This document shows, piece by piece, positions 45,799 through 54,909 of a stretch of DNA of 64,000 nt. Made by a program: the position numbers and the translations under genes. The notes beneath the pieces were generated by a model, which was not told the DNA's origin, did no database searches, and was given only the letters and a program-made list of their open reading frames with translations. Numbering within the stretch: the stretch's first letter is position 1; each line of letters starts with the position of its first letter. Where the stretch lies: assembly GCF_023630705.1 (NCBI RefSeq), contig NZ_JALQEM010000029.1, positions 1-64,000 on the forward strand, written 5' to 3'. The DNA comes from Caballeronia sp. GAFFF1 (GTDB taxonomy: Bacteria > Pseudomonadota > Gammaproteobacteria > Burkholderiales > Burkholderiaceae).

Positions 45799-46842
45799 AT
45801 GACCCGACCCACCGATTCCGCCCGCTCCGCGCGTCTTTTCGCCGGACTCATTGCGTTCAACGTGCTCGCGTGGCTCTGGGCGCTCATCGCGTTTCGTCAC
45901 TATCCGCTGCTCATGGGCACGTCGCTGCTCGCGTATTCGCTCGGGCTTCGCCATGCGGTCGATGCCGATCACATCGCCGCCATCGACAACGTCACCCGCA
46001 AGTTGATGCAGCACGGCGAGCGCCCGCTCTCCGTCGGCGTATTCTTCTCGCTCGGACATTCGACCGTCGTGATGCTCGCGACCGCGCTCATCGCCGCCAC
46101 CGCGCTCGCCGTGCAGGCGCGCTTTGCGGCATTCCGCGAAATCGGCGCGCTCATCGGCACGTCGGTGTCCGCGTTTTTTCTCTTCGCCATCGCCGCGATG
46201 AATCTGGTCGTGTTGCGCGGCGTGTGGCGCGCATTCCGGCGCGCGCGCCGCGGCGACGCGCTGAACGACGACGATGCCGACCTGCTCGTCGTCGGAGGCG
46301 GCCCGCTCGCGCGCATCGCACGGCCGCTCTTTGCGCTGATCGGCAAGAGCTGGCACATGTATCCGCTGGGCTTCCTGTTCGGCCTCGGCTTCGATACGGC
46401 GACCGAGATCGGGCTGATGGGCATTGCCGCGTCCGAAGCGGCGCGCGGCATGCCGGTATGGTCGATCCTCGTGTTCCCGGTGCTGTTCGCAGCCGGCATG
46501 TCCCTGGTCGATACCGCCGACAGCCTGCTGATGGTCGGCGCGTACGGCTGGGCATTCATGAAGCCGGTGCGCAAGCTCTACTACAACCTCACGGTGACGC
46601 TGGCCTCGGTCGTGATCGCGGTGTTCGTCGGCAGCGTCGAGGCGCTCGGCCTGCTCGCGGATCGCCTGCAACTCAAAGGCGGGCTGTGGGACTTCGCCGC
46701 GCGTCTCTCGGACCACTTCGGCGCGCTCGGCTATGCGGTCATCGGCCTCTTCGCCGCATGCTGGCTGGCCTCCGCGCTGCTCTACAGGTGGCGCGGCTAC
46801 GATGCCGCCGACGACGCGCTCGACTCGGGCATCGCGCGCTAG
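45799..46842 (+). CDS. Nickel/cobalt permease (NiCoT family, HoxN/NixA-like)
   Basis: 347 residues with eight or so TM helices. The NiCoT signature is RHAVDADHIAAIDN; LGHSTVVMLATALI and FGLGFDTATEIGLMGIAA are further family motifs. It imports Ni2+ or Co2+ for urease, hydrogenase or cobalamin enzymes. I see no cobalamin or NiCo riboswitch upstream. ATG 45799 lacks a good Shine-Dalgarno, and the open frame reaches to 45547 but that part is Arg-rich. Confidence 0.9.
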   Translation: MTRPTDSARSARLFAGLIAFNVLAWLWALIAFRHYPLLMGTSLLAYSLGLRHAVDADHIAAIDNVTRKLMQHGERPLSVGVFFSLGHSTVVMLATALIAATALAVQARFAAFREIGALIGTSVSAFFLFAIAAMNLVVLRGVWRAFRRARRGDALNDDDADLLVVGGGPLARIARPLFALIGKSWHMYPLGFLFGLGFDTATEIGLMGIAASEAARGMPVWSILVFPVLFAAGMSLVDTADSLLMVGAYGWAFMKPVRKLYYNLTVTLASVVIAVFVGSVEALGLLADRLQLKGGLWDFAARLSDHFGALGYAVIGLFAACWLASALLYRWRGYDAADDALDSGIAR

Positions 46843-46962
46843 CTTCGACTTTCGCCTTCGCGCCAGCTTTCGTTTTCCTGATGCGGGCATCGTTTCTGCT
46901 GTCGATGAGCGCCTGCCGTTCATCGGTTCCGGCATCGAACGGCTCTCAGGGAGAACACAACC

Positions 46963-47838
46963 ATGGCAGATACGCAGGACGGCTCGCGCGAGGGTTCCGC
47001 AGGCGCGGAATCACCGAATCTCGACGATGCACAACGCGAACAGGCGGCCGAGCATTCCACGCCGCACGCGCTCGTCATTCACGAAATCGTGCGGGAGGAA
47101 GGCGAGGCGGCGATGGAGCGCACTTTCGCCGCGTTGATGTGGTCCGCGCTCGCCGCCGGCCTGTCGATGGGCTTCTCGTTTCTCGTCCAGTCGATACTGG
47201 AAAGCGCGGTGCCCGAGTCGAAGGGGAGCCACCTCGTCACGAGTCTCGGCTATACCATCGGCTTCGTGTTCGTCATTCTCGGAAGGCAGCAGCTTTTCAC
47301 GGAAAGCACGCTGACGGCGGTGCTGCCCGTTCTCACGCGCCGCGACATGAAGACGGTCGCCAAGACCTTGCGCCTGTGGATCATCGTGCTGGTGTTCAAT
47401 CTGATCGGCACGGCGATCTTCGCGGGCCTGCTGCAACTTCCCGGCGTGTTCTCGCCTGAAGTGACCGAGGCGCTCGCCAAGGTCGCGAAGGCGCCGTATT
47501 CCGGCAGCTTCGGCGTGACGTTGGCGCGAGCGTTGTTCGCGGGCTGGCTGATCGCGTTGATGGTCTGGCTGCTGCCGAGCGCGAAATCGGCGCGTCTGCT
47601 CACGATTCTGCTCGTGACGTACACGGTCGCGGTCGCGAAGCTCTCGCACGTGATCGCGGGCTCCGTCGAAGCGGCTTATGCGGTCATGTCGGGCGCGGCG
47701 AGCGTCTCCGACTATATCCTCGTGTTCCTCGCGCCGACGCTCATCGGGAATATTCTCGGCGGCGTGTCGCTGGTCGCGATCGTCAATCACGCCGCCATCG
47801 CGCCGGAAATCAACGGCACGCCGCAGAACGCGGACTAA
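46963..47838 (+). CDS. Formate/nitrite transporter (FNT) family channel, YfdC-like
   Basis: 291 residues. A ~45-residue acidic cytoplasmic N-terminus is followed by six TM helices: LMWSALAAGLSMGFSFLVQS, IGFVFVILGRQQLFTESTLT, LRLWIIVLVFNLIGTAIFAG, LARALFAGWLIALMVWL and others. LGRQQLFTE and PTLIGNILGG match the FNT fold. FNT pentamers pass small monovalent anions; the YfdC branch substrate is undefined. GGGAGAA precedes ATG 46963. Confidence 0.9.
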   Translation: MADTQDGSREGSAGAESPNLDDAQREQAAEHSTPHALVIHEIVREEGEAAMERTFAALMWSALAAGLSMGFSFLVQSILESAVPESKGSHLVTSLGYTIGFVFVILGRQQLFTESTLTAVLPVLTRRDMKTVAKTLRLWIIVLVFNLIGTAIFAGLLQLPGVFSPEVTEALAKVAKAPYSGSFGVTLARALFAGWLIALMVWLLPSAKSARLLTILLVTYTVAVAKLSHVIAGSVEAAYAVMSGAASVSDYILVFLAPTLIGNILGGVSLVAIVNHAAIAPEINGTPQNAD

Positions 47839-47856
47839 GCGGACTAAGCGGACTAA
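47830..47856 (+). repeat. Three tandem copies of a 9-bp unit spanning the FNT stop codon
   Basis: GCGGACTAA repeated exactly three times; the first copy contains the FNT stop TAA, so two further in-frame stop units follow. Probably replication slippage. Confidence 0.85.
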
Positions 47857-47879
47857 GCCGACGTACGGCGCGGCGCGCG

Positions 47880-48182
47880 CTACTTGTTGTTGCCCGCGCC
47901 GGTGCCGTACAGCCCGTTGTTGAAGCCGCCGGCGCCGTTCGTCGAGTGTTCCTTGCCGACGGTCGGGCCGCGCGATGCGCCCGCCGCGTCCTTCGACTGC
48001 GGCTTCTGCGTCTCATGCACTGCGACGCCGGACGGATTGGCCCGCGCGGTCGAATCGGACGTGCGGTTTTCCTGCTGATCCGAGCCTTCGGGCTTCGTAA
48101 TCTGCGCGCTGGCGCACGCGCTGTATGCGGCGGCGAAGCCCGCGAGCAGCGTGGCGGCGATTCTTTTGCGTGATGCGGACAT
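47880..48182 (-). CDS. Exported small hypothetical protein
   Basis: 100 residues. The signal peptide MSASRKRIAATLLAGFAAAY is followed by cleavage near ASA-QITKPE; an internal Cys (SACAS) could be a lipobox alternative. The mature part is hydrophilic and disordered, ending GGFNNGLYGTGAGNNK. GGAGAC precedes ATG 48182. Similar Gly/Asn-ended periplasmic proteins are common in Burkholderia; function unknown. Confidence 0.65.
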   Translation of the reverse strand: MSASRKRIAATLLAGFAAAYSACASAQITKPEGSDQQENRTSDSTARANPSGVAVHETQKPQSKDAAGASRGPTVGKEHSTNGAGGFNNGLYGTGAGNNK

Positions 48183-48347
48183 GAGGTCTCCGTGCAGTTC
48201 GTGAGTCAAGAGCCGAGCACGAACGATGCCTGAGGAGCGCCTCCGCCATGGCGGCTCGAACCTCTCGCTGGCGAGCCTGCGCGCCCGCCGGCCGGACCGT
48301 GCGGGCGATGAGCGTCGCGCACGTGGCGCGGGTGGCGAAAGCGGCGG

Positions 48348-48650
48348 TCAGGCCGCTTTCGCCCAAAGCCTATTGGTCGACCTTTTGCGGCTGCCGCCGT
48401 CGCGTGGATGAATGTGGACGGCATCGAGTGCCGCGCGCAGCGCCTGAATGCGCTGCTTCTGCGCGGGCACGAGCGCGTAGCCGCTGACGACGGCCGCGAG
48501 CCGCTCGCGCCAGTATTCGACGTTGAGCGTTCCGGACGACTGGCTCTTCATCGCGCGAAGCTGCGCCACGGCGCGTTCGATGTGCTGCAACTCGACGTCC
48601 GCCATCGCCGAGGGCAGCAGGCTGCCCTTGGTGTCGCCTTTCTTCTTCAT
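48348..48650 (-). CDS. Hypothetical helical protein
   Basis: 100 residues from ATG 48650, preceded by AGAGGAAG. It contains ADVELQHIERAVAQLRAMKS, LNVEYWRERLAAVVSGYALV and PAQKQRIQALRAALDAVH, mostly helical, with a basic Arg/Lys tail. An in-frame upstream extension to 49118 is Arg-rich and without a start signal. It could be a small nucleic-acid- or protein-binding factor; no domain recognised. Confidence 0.65.
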   Translation of the reverse strand: MKKKGDTKGSLLPSAMADVELQHIERAVAQLRAMKSQSSGTLNVEYWRERLAAVVSGYALVPAQKQRIQALRAALDAVHIHPRDGGSRKRSTNRLWAKAA

Positions 48651-48961
48651 TGTTGGTCTTCCTCTCAGCCGCGCGGCGTGACGCTGTCTCGCGTCTCCCA
48701 TCGCACGGGCACCCCGTTCACCCACGCGCTTTCTATTGAAACGTCGCGGGCGGCCCTTGCTCATTTTCTGAATTGTTCGGGCGTGACCGGCAGGCGTGAT
48801 CCGCAGTCTTGCTTGGCGGCTGCCAACGGTACGACCGTTGGCAAAAATGTACGCAACGGGGGCCTGTTCCCTCCGTCTGTCATCGCACACTGATGAAGGG
48901 GTTCGCGCGTTTTTCGATGCTGCGCCGCGCCACGCCGAGCATGCTGAGGCGGGCGGCGAGG
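48651..48961. other. Intergenic stretch with no supported gene
   Basis: 311 bases between two minus-strand hypothetical genes. No ribosome site with a plausible frame. The repeated CCAACGG/CCGTTGG patches near 48820-48842 form a weak dyad that could be a hairpin. Confidence 0.35.
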
Positions 48962-49252
48962 CTAGTCCGCGTCGTCGGAAGATGGCTTTTCCGCGCGCTT
49001 GCCGCTGCGTCCGATCTGCGCTTCGAGCGCTTCGTCGAGCTTGCTGACCTTGCGCGGTTTCGCGGGTTCGCGCGCGTTGACGAACGCGATGAAGTCGTCC
49101 ATCGGCAACGGCTCGCACAGCTTCTTCGAGCCTTCGGCTGCGCGTTCTACCAGATAGAAGTAGCCGCCCGGCATGCTCACGGCCGCGTAATGCGGATTGC
49201 CGCTGCGCGTCTTGAGCCGTTCGACGGCGCTGATGGCCCGTGTAGAGCGCAT
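48962..49252 (-). CDS. Hypothetical protein
   Basis: 96 residues: MRSTRAISAVERLKTRSGNP, HYAAVSMPGGYFYLVERAAE, LCEPLPMDDFIAFVNAREPA and a Lys/Asp-rich disordered tail. A compact alpha/beta core without a known domain. It starts 18 bases after the lipoprotein gene's stop, so the two are probably co-transcribed. Confidence 0.62.
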   Translation of the reverse strand: MRSTRAISAVERLKTRSGNPHYAAVSMPGGYFYLVERAAEGSKKLCEPLPMDDFIAFVNAREPAKPRKVSKLDEALEAQIGRSGKRAEKPSSDDAD

Positions 49253-49270
49253 GATGCTAGGCCCGTCCGC

Positions 49271-49603
49271 TCACGGCGCGCACTTCTTGCCCGCGCCTTC
49301 GATCCACATGTTCGACACGTGGCGCTCGCCGGGGTAGAAGCGGTAGGTGGTCTCGCCGTTGTCGTAGCGGACCTTGACGACGTTCGAGTCGCCGAATTCG
49401 AGCATGGTGCCTTGCGGAATCGCCGTCTGCTTATAGGTGGCGTTGTGTTTCTTGGCTTCCTCGGTAATGCACTGGACGATGCTTGCAACTTCGTTATGCG
49501 TCGATGCCGCTTCGACTTCCGGCTGGCCGGCGTCTTCGTTATGAAAGCGGCCGCAAGCGGCAATGAGAAGGGGCAGCGCGAGGGCCGCGGCAAGTTTCTT
49601 CAT
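49271..49603 (-). CDS. Small lipoprotein
   Basis: 110 residues from ATG 49603 with GGGAAGA before it. The signal MKKLAAALALPLLIAACGRF contains lipobox LIAAC, giving Cys17 as the lipidated residue. The mature part has VASIVQCITEEAKKHNATYK and a C-terminal beta-rich region (MLEFGDSNVVKVRYDNGETT, YRFYPGE), ending in a Cys that may pair with the internal one. Function unknown. Confidence 0.75.
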   Translation of the reverse strand: MKKLAAALALPLLIAACGRFHNEDAGQPEVEAASTHNEVASIVQCITEEAKKHNATYKQTAIPQGTMLEFGDSNVVKVRYDNGETTYRFYPGERHVSNMWIEGAGKKCAP

Positions 49604-49733
49604 GATCTTCCCGGTATGAGGGTATGGAATCGAACGCTCCATTAGAGCACAGCGTCTTACAGTTCGGCGCAGTGTCGATGGCAGCAACCTCCGCGCCCGC
49701 ACGCGCTCCGCTTGTTCAGGCGCAGCGCCTCGG

Positions 49734-51440
49734 TTACGCGTCCGGCGGCACGCCCAAGAGCGGCAAAGTGCCTCCGACGATGCCCGAGAACACCGGCCCC
49801 GCGACGGTCCCGCCGTAGTACGCGCCGCCCGACGGCTCGTCGATCATCACGGCGACGATCACGCGCGGATCGCTCATCGGCGCAATGCCGACGAACGACG
49901 CGCGATACTTGTTCGCCGCATACGACCGCCCGACCTGCTTGCGCGCCGTGCCCGTCTTGCCGCCGACGCGATAGCCCTCGACCGCGGCGGCGCGTCCGGT
50001 GCCGTTCGGTCCCATTGCCATTTCGAGCATGTCTCGCACGGCGGCGGCCGTCGCGGGCTGCACGACCGGCGTGCCCGCGCGGCGCGTTTCGCCGTGGATG
50101 AGCGTCGCGGCATGAAAGCGCCCGTCGCCCGCATACGCCGTGTAGATCTGCGCGATCTGCAGGAGCGAGAGCGACAGGCCGTAGCCGTAGGCCATCGTCG
50201 CCTGCTCGATCGGCTTCCAGCGCTCCGGCGCGCGCAGCCGTCCCGTGGCCGCGCCGGGAAACGTCAGTTCCGGCGCCTGTCCGATGCCGTATTCGCGGTA
50301 CTTGTCCCAGATGGTCCGCGCGGGAATCTTCAGCGCGAGCTGCGTCAGCGCCACGTTGCTGGACATCTGCACGGCCTCGGACACGGTGATGACGCCATGA
50401 TTCGACGTGTCGTGAATCACATTGGGCCCGATCTTGAGCGTGCCGGGGTTCGTGTCGATGCGCGTGTCCGGCCGCACGTGACCCAGGTCGATGGCGAGCG
50501 CGGCCACGAGCGGCTTGATAGTCGACCCCGGCTCGAAGGTATCCGTGAGCGCGCGGTTGCGAAGCTGGTCGCCCGTGAGACGGCGGCGGTCGTTCGGATC
50601 GAAGCTCGGGTAATTGGCGAGCGCCAGGACTTCGCCGTTCTTCGCGTCCAGCACGACGACGCTTCCGGCGCGCGCCCGATGCTTCGCGACGGCCGCTTTG
50701 AGCTGCGAATGCGCGAGTTGCTGGATGCGCCGGTCGATCGTCAAGTGGATGGTCTCGCCGTTCTGCGGCATCTCCGTTTCGCCGATCTGCGATACCACGC
50801 GCCCGAGCCGGTCGCGGATGACTTCGCGCTGCCCGGCTGAACCGGCGAGGCGCGCGTCGGCGGCAAGCTCCACGCCTTCCTGACCGCGATCCTCGTTGTC
50901 CGTGAAGCCGACGACATGCGCCGCCGATTCGCCTTCGGGATAGAAGCGTTTGGTGTCCGGCACGAGCGTGATGCCCGCGCGACCGATTTCCGCGATGCGC
51001 TCGGCTGTCTCTGCATCGACCTGGCGCTTGAGCAGCACGAAGCTGCGATCCGTGCCGATGCGGCGGCCGAGTTCGCTCGCGGGAAAGTCGAGCAGCTTGG
51101 CGATGTCGTCGGCGCGGGCGGCGTCGAAACGCTTCGGGCTCGCCCAGACTTCGTACGTGGCGAGGCTGACCGCGAGCATCGCGCCGTTTCGGTCGACGAT
51201 GCGCCCGCGCGTGGCGTCGAGCGCGAGCGTTCGCTGGTAGCGTTTCTGTCCTTCGCCGATATAGAACGCGTGATCCACCACCTGCACCCACAGCGCGCGC
51301 CCGGCGAGCGCGAGGAACGCGGCGGTGACGCCCGCAAGCACGAACGTCGAACGCCACGCGGGCAGCCGTTGCGCGAGCATGGCGCTGCGATGATGCGTGT
51401 GGAATTCGCGGCGGCCGCGCGTTTTAATGCTCTTGAACAT
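49734..51440 (-). CDS. Peptidoglycan DD-transpeptidase, FtsI/PBP3 paralogue
   Basis: 568 residues. A single N-terminal TM anchor (~30-50), a PBP dimerisation domain (TRGRIVDRNGAMLAVSL), then the transpeptidase: active-site S306-x2-K309 (EPGSTIKPL), SxN in MSSNVALTQ, and K495-T-G (GGKTGTARK). Class B PBP that crosslinks septal peptidoglycan. No mraW, ftsL or murE gene is adjacent, so it is not the division-cluster ftsI. It ends close to the NAT gene (12 bases between its start and that stop). Confidence 0.9.
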   Translation of the reverse strand: MFKSIKTRGRREFHTHHRSAMLAQRLPAWRSTFVLAGVTAAFLALAGRALWVQVVDHAFYIGEGQKRYQRTLALDATRGRIVDRNGAMLAVSLATYEVWASPKRFDAARADDIAKLLDFPASELGRRIGTDRSFVLLKRQVDAETAERIAEIGRAGITLVPDTKRFYPEGESAAHVVGFTDNEDRGQEGVELAADARLAGSAGQREVIRDRLGRVVSQIGETEMPQNGETIHLTIDRRIQQLAHSQLKAAVAKHRARAGSVVVLDAKNGEVLALANYPSFDPNDRRRLTGDQLRNRALTDTFEPGSTIKPLVAALAIDLGHVRPDTRIDTNPGTLKIGPNVIHDTSNHGVITVSEAVQMSSNVALTQLALKIPARTIWDKYREYGIGQAPELTFPGAATGRLRAPERWKPIEQATMAYGYGLSLSLLQIAQIYTAYAGDGRFHAATLIHGETRRAGTPVVQPATAAAVRDMLEMAMGPNGTGRAAAVEGYRVGGKTGTARKQVGRSYAANKYRASFVGIAPMSDPRVIVAVMIDEPSGGAYYGGTVAGPVFSGIVGGTLPLLGVPPDA

Positions 51441-51452
51441 CGGCGCGATGCG

Positions 51453-52328
51453 TCAGGCGGGATCGGACTGCGCGAGTCGCGCGAGCGCGGCGTCGAGATC
51501 GGACGAGGCAATGGAGCCGTCCGCATCGGGCAGACGAATGCCGAGGTCCTCGCTCAACACGCGCCGAAGCGCTTCGACGCCGACCAGTTCGCGATGCGTG
51601 GTGCCGTCGCGCTCGTCGTGCAGGGAAAGACGCTGGTCGAAGAGACCGTAGCGGCGACCGGGCGCGAGCCGCGCGGCAAGCAGGTGATGCACGAAGATCG
51701 ACTGCGGATACGTCGAGACGAAGTAGTTCGACATCTCGTAGTCGATGTCGTATTGCGGATCGAAGTCGAAGCGGTAGATGGCCGTCCACGTTCCGTCGAT
51801 CAGCGCTTCCATCCGATAGTTCGGCAGTCCCGCGTCCCAGTCGATGCGTTGCAGCCTGAATGCGCCGTGCGGCGTGATCTGCTCCAGACCGCCTTGCAGC
51901 GCGAGCGGCGCGGAAAGCGTCATGCCGCCGAAGCCGACATCCGCGACGAACGCGCCTTCGTCCAGTTCCACGACGAGCAGCATGTGCGAGCGCGGCGGCA
52001 TGACCGACGCATCGCGGCCCCACAGCACGCGGCCCGCGTAGCTTTTCACGCGAAAACCCAGTGCTTCGAGTACGCTGCGGAAAAGCAGATTGTGTTCGTA
52101 GCAGTAACCGCCGCGCCGGTTCATGACGAGCTTGCGCTGAATCGAAGCGAGATCGATCCGGATCGGACGGCCGAGCAGCACGTCGAGATTCTCGAACGGT
52201 ATCGCCTGTGGATGCAGCAGATGCAGCGCGCGCAGCGTGTCGAGCGTGGGCGCGGGCCGGTCGCCGCCGCCGAAGCCGATGCGTGCGAAGTAGGCAGGCA
52301 GGTCGATGAGCGTGTCGGGTGAAGTCAT
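51453..52328 (-). CDS. nat: Arylamine N-acetyltransferase
   Basis: 291 residues, close to the usual length for bacterial NATs. The catalytic triad is visible as C76 (RRGGYCYEHN), H115 (RSHMLL) and D130 (VADVGFGG). It transfers acetyl from acetyl-CoA to arylamines or arylhydrazines. It is upstream of the FtsI paralogue on the same strand. Divergent from zwf. Confidence 0.93.
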   Translation of the reverse strand: MTSPDTLIDLPAYFARIGFGGGDRPAPTLDTLRALHLLHPQAIPFENLDVLLGRPIRIDLASIQRKLVMNRRGGYCYEHNLLFRSVLEALGFRVKSYAGRVLWGRDASVMPPRSHMLLVVELDEGAFVADVGFGGMTLSAPLALQGGLEQITPHGAFRLQRIDWDAGLPNYRMEALIDGTWTAIYRFDFDPQYDIDYEMSNYFVSTYPQSIFVHHLLAARLAPGRRYGLFDQRLSLHDERDGTTHRELVGVEALRRVLSEDLGIRLPDADGSIASSDLDAALARLAQSDPA

Positions 52329-52502
52329 GTCGGTGTTGGCCTCGTGCTGCGAAGTCGCGCAAGCATTCTACGACACGCGAAGCGGAAAATTACAGATAGC
52401 CTACAAACGAAGCGGGCGCCGTAAGAAGCGATGCGCGATTGAACTGTGCCGCGTCGCCGAAGGTCTTTCCATTTTCGCTCAACGGATGAGGACACCCACG
52501 TC

Positions 52503-54059
52503 ATGCCGAATGATGCAGACAATAGCAGTCAGGCAAGTGCTTCGAACCCGTCTTCAGCGTCGCCCGCAGCAAAGCGCCGCGCGCCTGCGTGCACGCTCGT
52601 GATCTTCGGCGCGGGCGGCGATCTCACGCGGCGGCTGTTGATGCCCGCGCTCTACAACCTCTCCGCCGACGGTCTGCTCGACGACGACATGCAGATCATC
52701 GGCGTGAATCACGGCGAGCGCGAGACCTCCGCGTGGCGCGACGAACTCACCGAGTCGCTGCGCAAGTTCGCCGCCGACAAGGCCAGCACCTTCCATACGT
52801 CGAAGCTCAACGAAGACGCGTGGAACCGCGTCGCCAACAAGCTCGAATACTTCGCGGGCGAGTTCGACGACGAGGAAGCCTTCGCGCGGCTCGGAGCGCG
52901 TCTCACCGAGATGAAGAGCCGCAATGTCGTGTTCTATCTCGCCGTGAGCGCCCGGTTCTTTGCGCCGATCGCGGAACATCTCGGGCGCGCCGGACTGCTG
53001 GAGGAGCAAGACGGCGCGTTCAGGCGGCTCGTCATCGAAAAGCCGTTCGGCACCGACCTGGCTTCGGCGCAGGCGCTCAACCGCTGCATCCTCGCCTATG
53101 CGAAGGAATCGCAGATTTATCGTATCGACCATTTCCTCGGCAAGGACACGGTGCAGAGCATTCTGGCCGTGCGCTTCGCCAACGCGATGTTCGAGCCGGT
53201 CTGGCGGCGCGAATACATCGATCACGTGCAGATCACGGCGTCGGAGACCATAGGCGTGGAAGGGCGCGGCAGCTTCTACGAGCAGACGGGCGCGTTCCGC
53301 GACATGGTGCCGAACCATCTCTTCCAGTTGCTCGGCATGGTGGCGATGGAACCGCCCAATTCCTTCGACGCCGAAGCCGTGCGCGACAAAAAGGCCGAAG
53401 TCTTCGACGCGATGAAGCCGCTTTCGGCGCAGGACGTGGTGTTCGGGCAATATGAAGCCGGCGCGGCGGGACCGGGTTATCGCGAAGAGCCCGGCGTCGC
53501 AAAGGACAGCCGCACCGAAACCTATGCGGCGGCGCGCGTCTTCATCGAAAACTGGCGCTGGGCCGGCGTGCCGTTCTATCTGCGCACCGGCAAGCGGCTG
53601 ACCGAGCGCCGCACGGAGATATCGGTGCAGCTCAAGGCGGTTCCGTTCCGGCTGTTCCGCGACACGCCCGTCGACGAACTGACGCCGAACGTCTACACGC
53701 TGCGTATCGACCCGGCGCACGGCACGACCTTCGACTTCAACGTCAAGGTGCCGGGCCCGGTGATGCAGATGGGCGCGGTGCGCTCGGCGTTCGATTACGG
53801 CGACTTCTTCGCCGAGCGCGCGAACGTGGGCTATGAAACGCTGCTCTACGACTGCATGCTCGGCGACGAAACGCTGTTTCAGCGCGCCGACAGCATCGAG
53901 ACGGCGTGGGCTGCGGTGGATCGCGTGCTGCATCCAGACGGCGAACTGCCCGTGCATGGTTACGCGGCGGGCAGCGCCGGCCCGAAGGAGGCGGACCGTC
54001 TGCTCGCAGAAGACGGCCGCGCGTGGCGTCCGCTGACCGACAACCGCAAGAAGAACTGA
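52503..54059 (+). CDS. zwf: Glucose-6-phosphate 1-dehydrogenase
   Basis: 518 residues. The NADP site is in VIFGAGGDLTRRLLMPALYN, the catalytic region RIDHFLGKDTVQ, and EKPFGTDLASA is also typical. It oxidises glucose 6-phosphate to 6-phosphogluconolactone, entering the Entner-Doudoroff and pentose phosphate routes. The first ~28 residues (MPNDADNSSQASASNPSSAS) are a disordered extension. ATG 52503 is preferred over 52446 as GAGGA lies upstream. It leads a zwf-glucokinase-phosphatase run with a 16-base gap. Confidence 0.94.
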   Translation: MPNDADNSSQASASNPSSASPAAKRRAPACTLVIFGAGGDLTRRLLMPALYNLSADGLLDDDMQIIGVNHGERETSAWRDELTESLRKFAADKASTFHTSKLNEDAWNRVANKLEYFAGEFDDEEAFARLGARLTEMKSRNVVFYLAVSARFFAPIAEHLGRAGLLEEQDGAFRRLVIEKPFGTDLASAQALNRCILAYAKESQIYRIDHFLGKDTVQSILAVRFANAMFEPVWRREYIDHVQITASETIGVEGRGSFYEQTGAFRDMVPNHLFQLLGMVAMEPPNSFDAEAVRDKKAEVFDAMKPLSAQDVVFGQYEAGAAGPGYREEPGVAKDSRTETYAAARVFIENWRWAGVPFYLRTGKRLTERRTEISVQLKAVPFRLFRDTPVDELTPNVYTLRIDPAHGTTFDFNVKVPGPVMQMGAVRSAFDYGDFFAERANVGYETLLYDCMLGDETLFQRADSIETAWAAVDRVLHPDGELPVHGYAAGSAGPKEADRLLAEDGRAWRPLTDNRKKN

Positions 54060-54075
54060 ACATTGGATAACAACG

Positions 54076-54909
54076 ATGACAAGCGTGAGCGCGGAAACCC
54101 GAACGAAGCAAAGAAAACGCGTGACCACCGCGAAGGGCGCGGTGAAGGCGGACCGCATTCTCGCCATCGACATCGGCGGGACCGGGCTTAAGGCCGCGGT
54201 GCTGTCCGAAGACGGCGAGATGAAGAGCGAGCGCGTGCGCGTGCCGACGCCCAAGCCCGCGCTGCCCGACGTGGTCGTCGATACGCTCGTCGCGCTCGTG
54301 CAGCCGATTCTTGCCGAGCCGCCGACGCACATTTCGATCGGCTTTCCGGGCGTGGTGCGCGATAACGTCGTACTGACCGCGCCCAATCTCGGCAACGAAT
54401 ACTGGCAGCGCGTGCCGCTAGCGGACATGATCTCCCAGCGTCTCGGCGGCATGCCGGCGCGCATGATCAACGATGCCGAAATGCAAGGACTCGCGGCTAT
54501 CGAAGGTCGCGGTCTGGAGTTCGTGCTGACGCTCGGCACGGGCGCGGGCACCGCGCTCTTTCGCGACGGCGAACTCATGCCGCATCTGGAACTGGCGCAT
54601 CATCCGGTGTCCAAGAGCCGAACTTACGACGAATACATCGGCAACGCGGCGCGCGAGAAGGCCGGCAACAAGCGCTGGAACCGCCGCGTCGAGAAGGTGC
54701 TCGGCATCCTCGACACGCTCGTTAATTTCGACAAGCTCTGGATCGGCGGGGGCAACGCCACCCATCTGAACTTCGAGTTGCCGCCGAACGTGGCGGTCGT
54801 ATCGAACGCGGCGGGCATCGAGGGCGGCGCGAAGCTGTGGCATCCGCGCTCGGTTCGCGAGACTCGCCAACTCTCCGACTTCAATCAGCGCGAAGGAGCG
54901 CCTTCATGA
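54076..54909 (+). CDS. ppgK: ROK-family glucokinase of the polyphosphate type (PpgK-like)
   Basis: 277 residues. After a ~25-residue basic N-terminus comes the phosphate-binding DIGGTGLKAAVLSEDGE, ISIGFPGVVRDN, the catalytic Asp in ARMINDAEMQGLA, and TLGTGAGTALF. The length and spacing fit polyphosphate/ATP glucokinases. It makes glucose 6-phosphate, the substrate of the upstream zwf product. The stop overlaps the next start by 4 bases (ATGA). The phosphoryl donor is not proven by sequence. Confidence 0.82.
   Translation: MTSVSAETRTKQRKRVTTAKGAVKADRILAIDIGGTGLKAAVLSEDGEMKSERVRVPTPKPALPDVVVDTLVALVQPILAEPPTHISIGFPGVVRDNVVLTAPNLGNEYWQRVPLADMISQRLGGMPARMINDAEMQGLAAIEGRGLEFVLTLGTGAGTALFRDGELMPHLELAHHPVSKSRTYDEYIGNAAREKAGNKRWNRRVEKVLGILDTLVNFDKLWIGGGNATHLNFELPPNVAVVSNAAGIEGGAKLWHPRSVRETRQLSDFNQREGAPS

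Noticed and set aside
48226..48487. Plus-strand frames with a nearby GGAG
   Set aside because: They run antisense into the 48348-48650 gene, which has the better ribosome site and protein-like composition.
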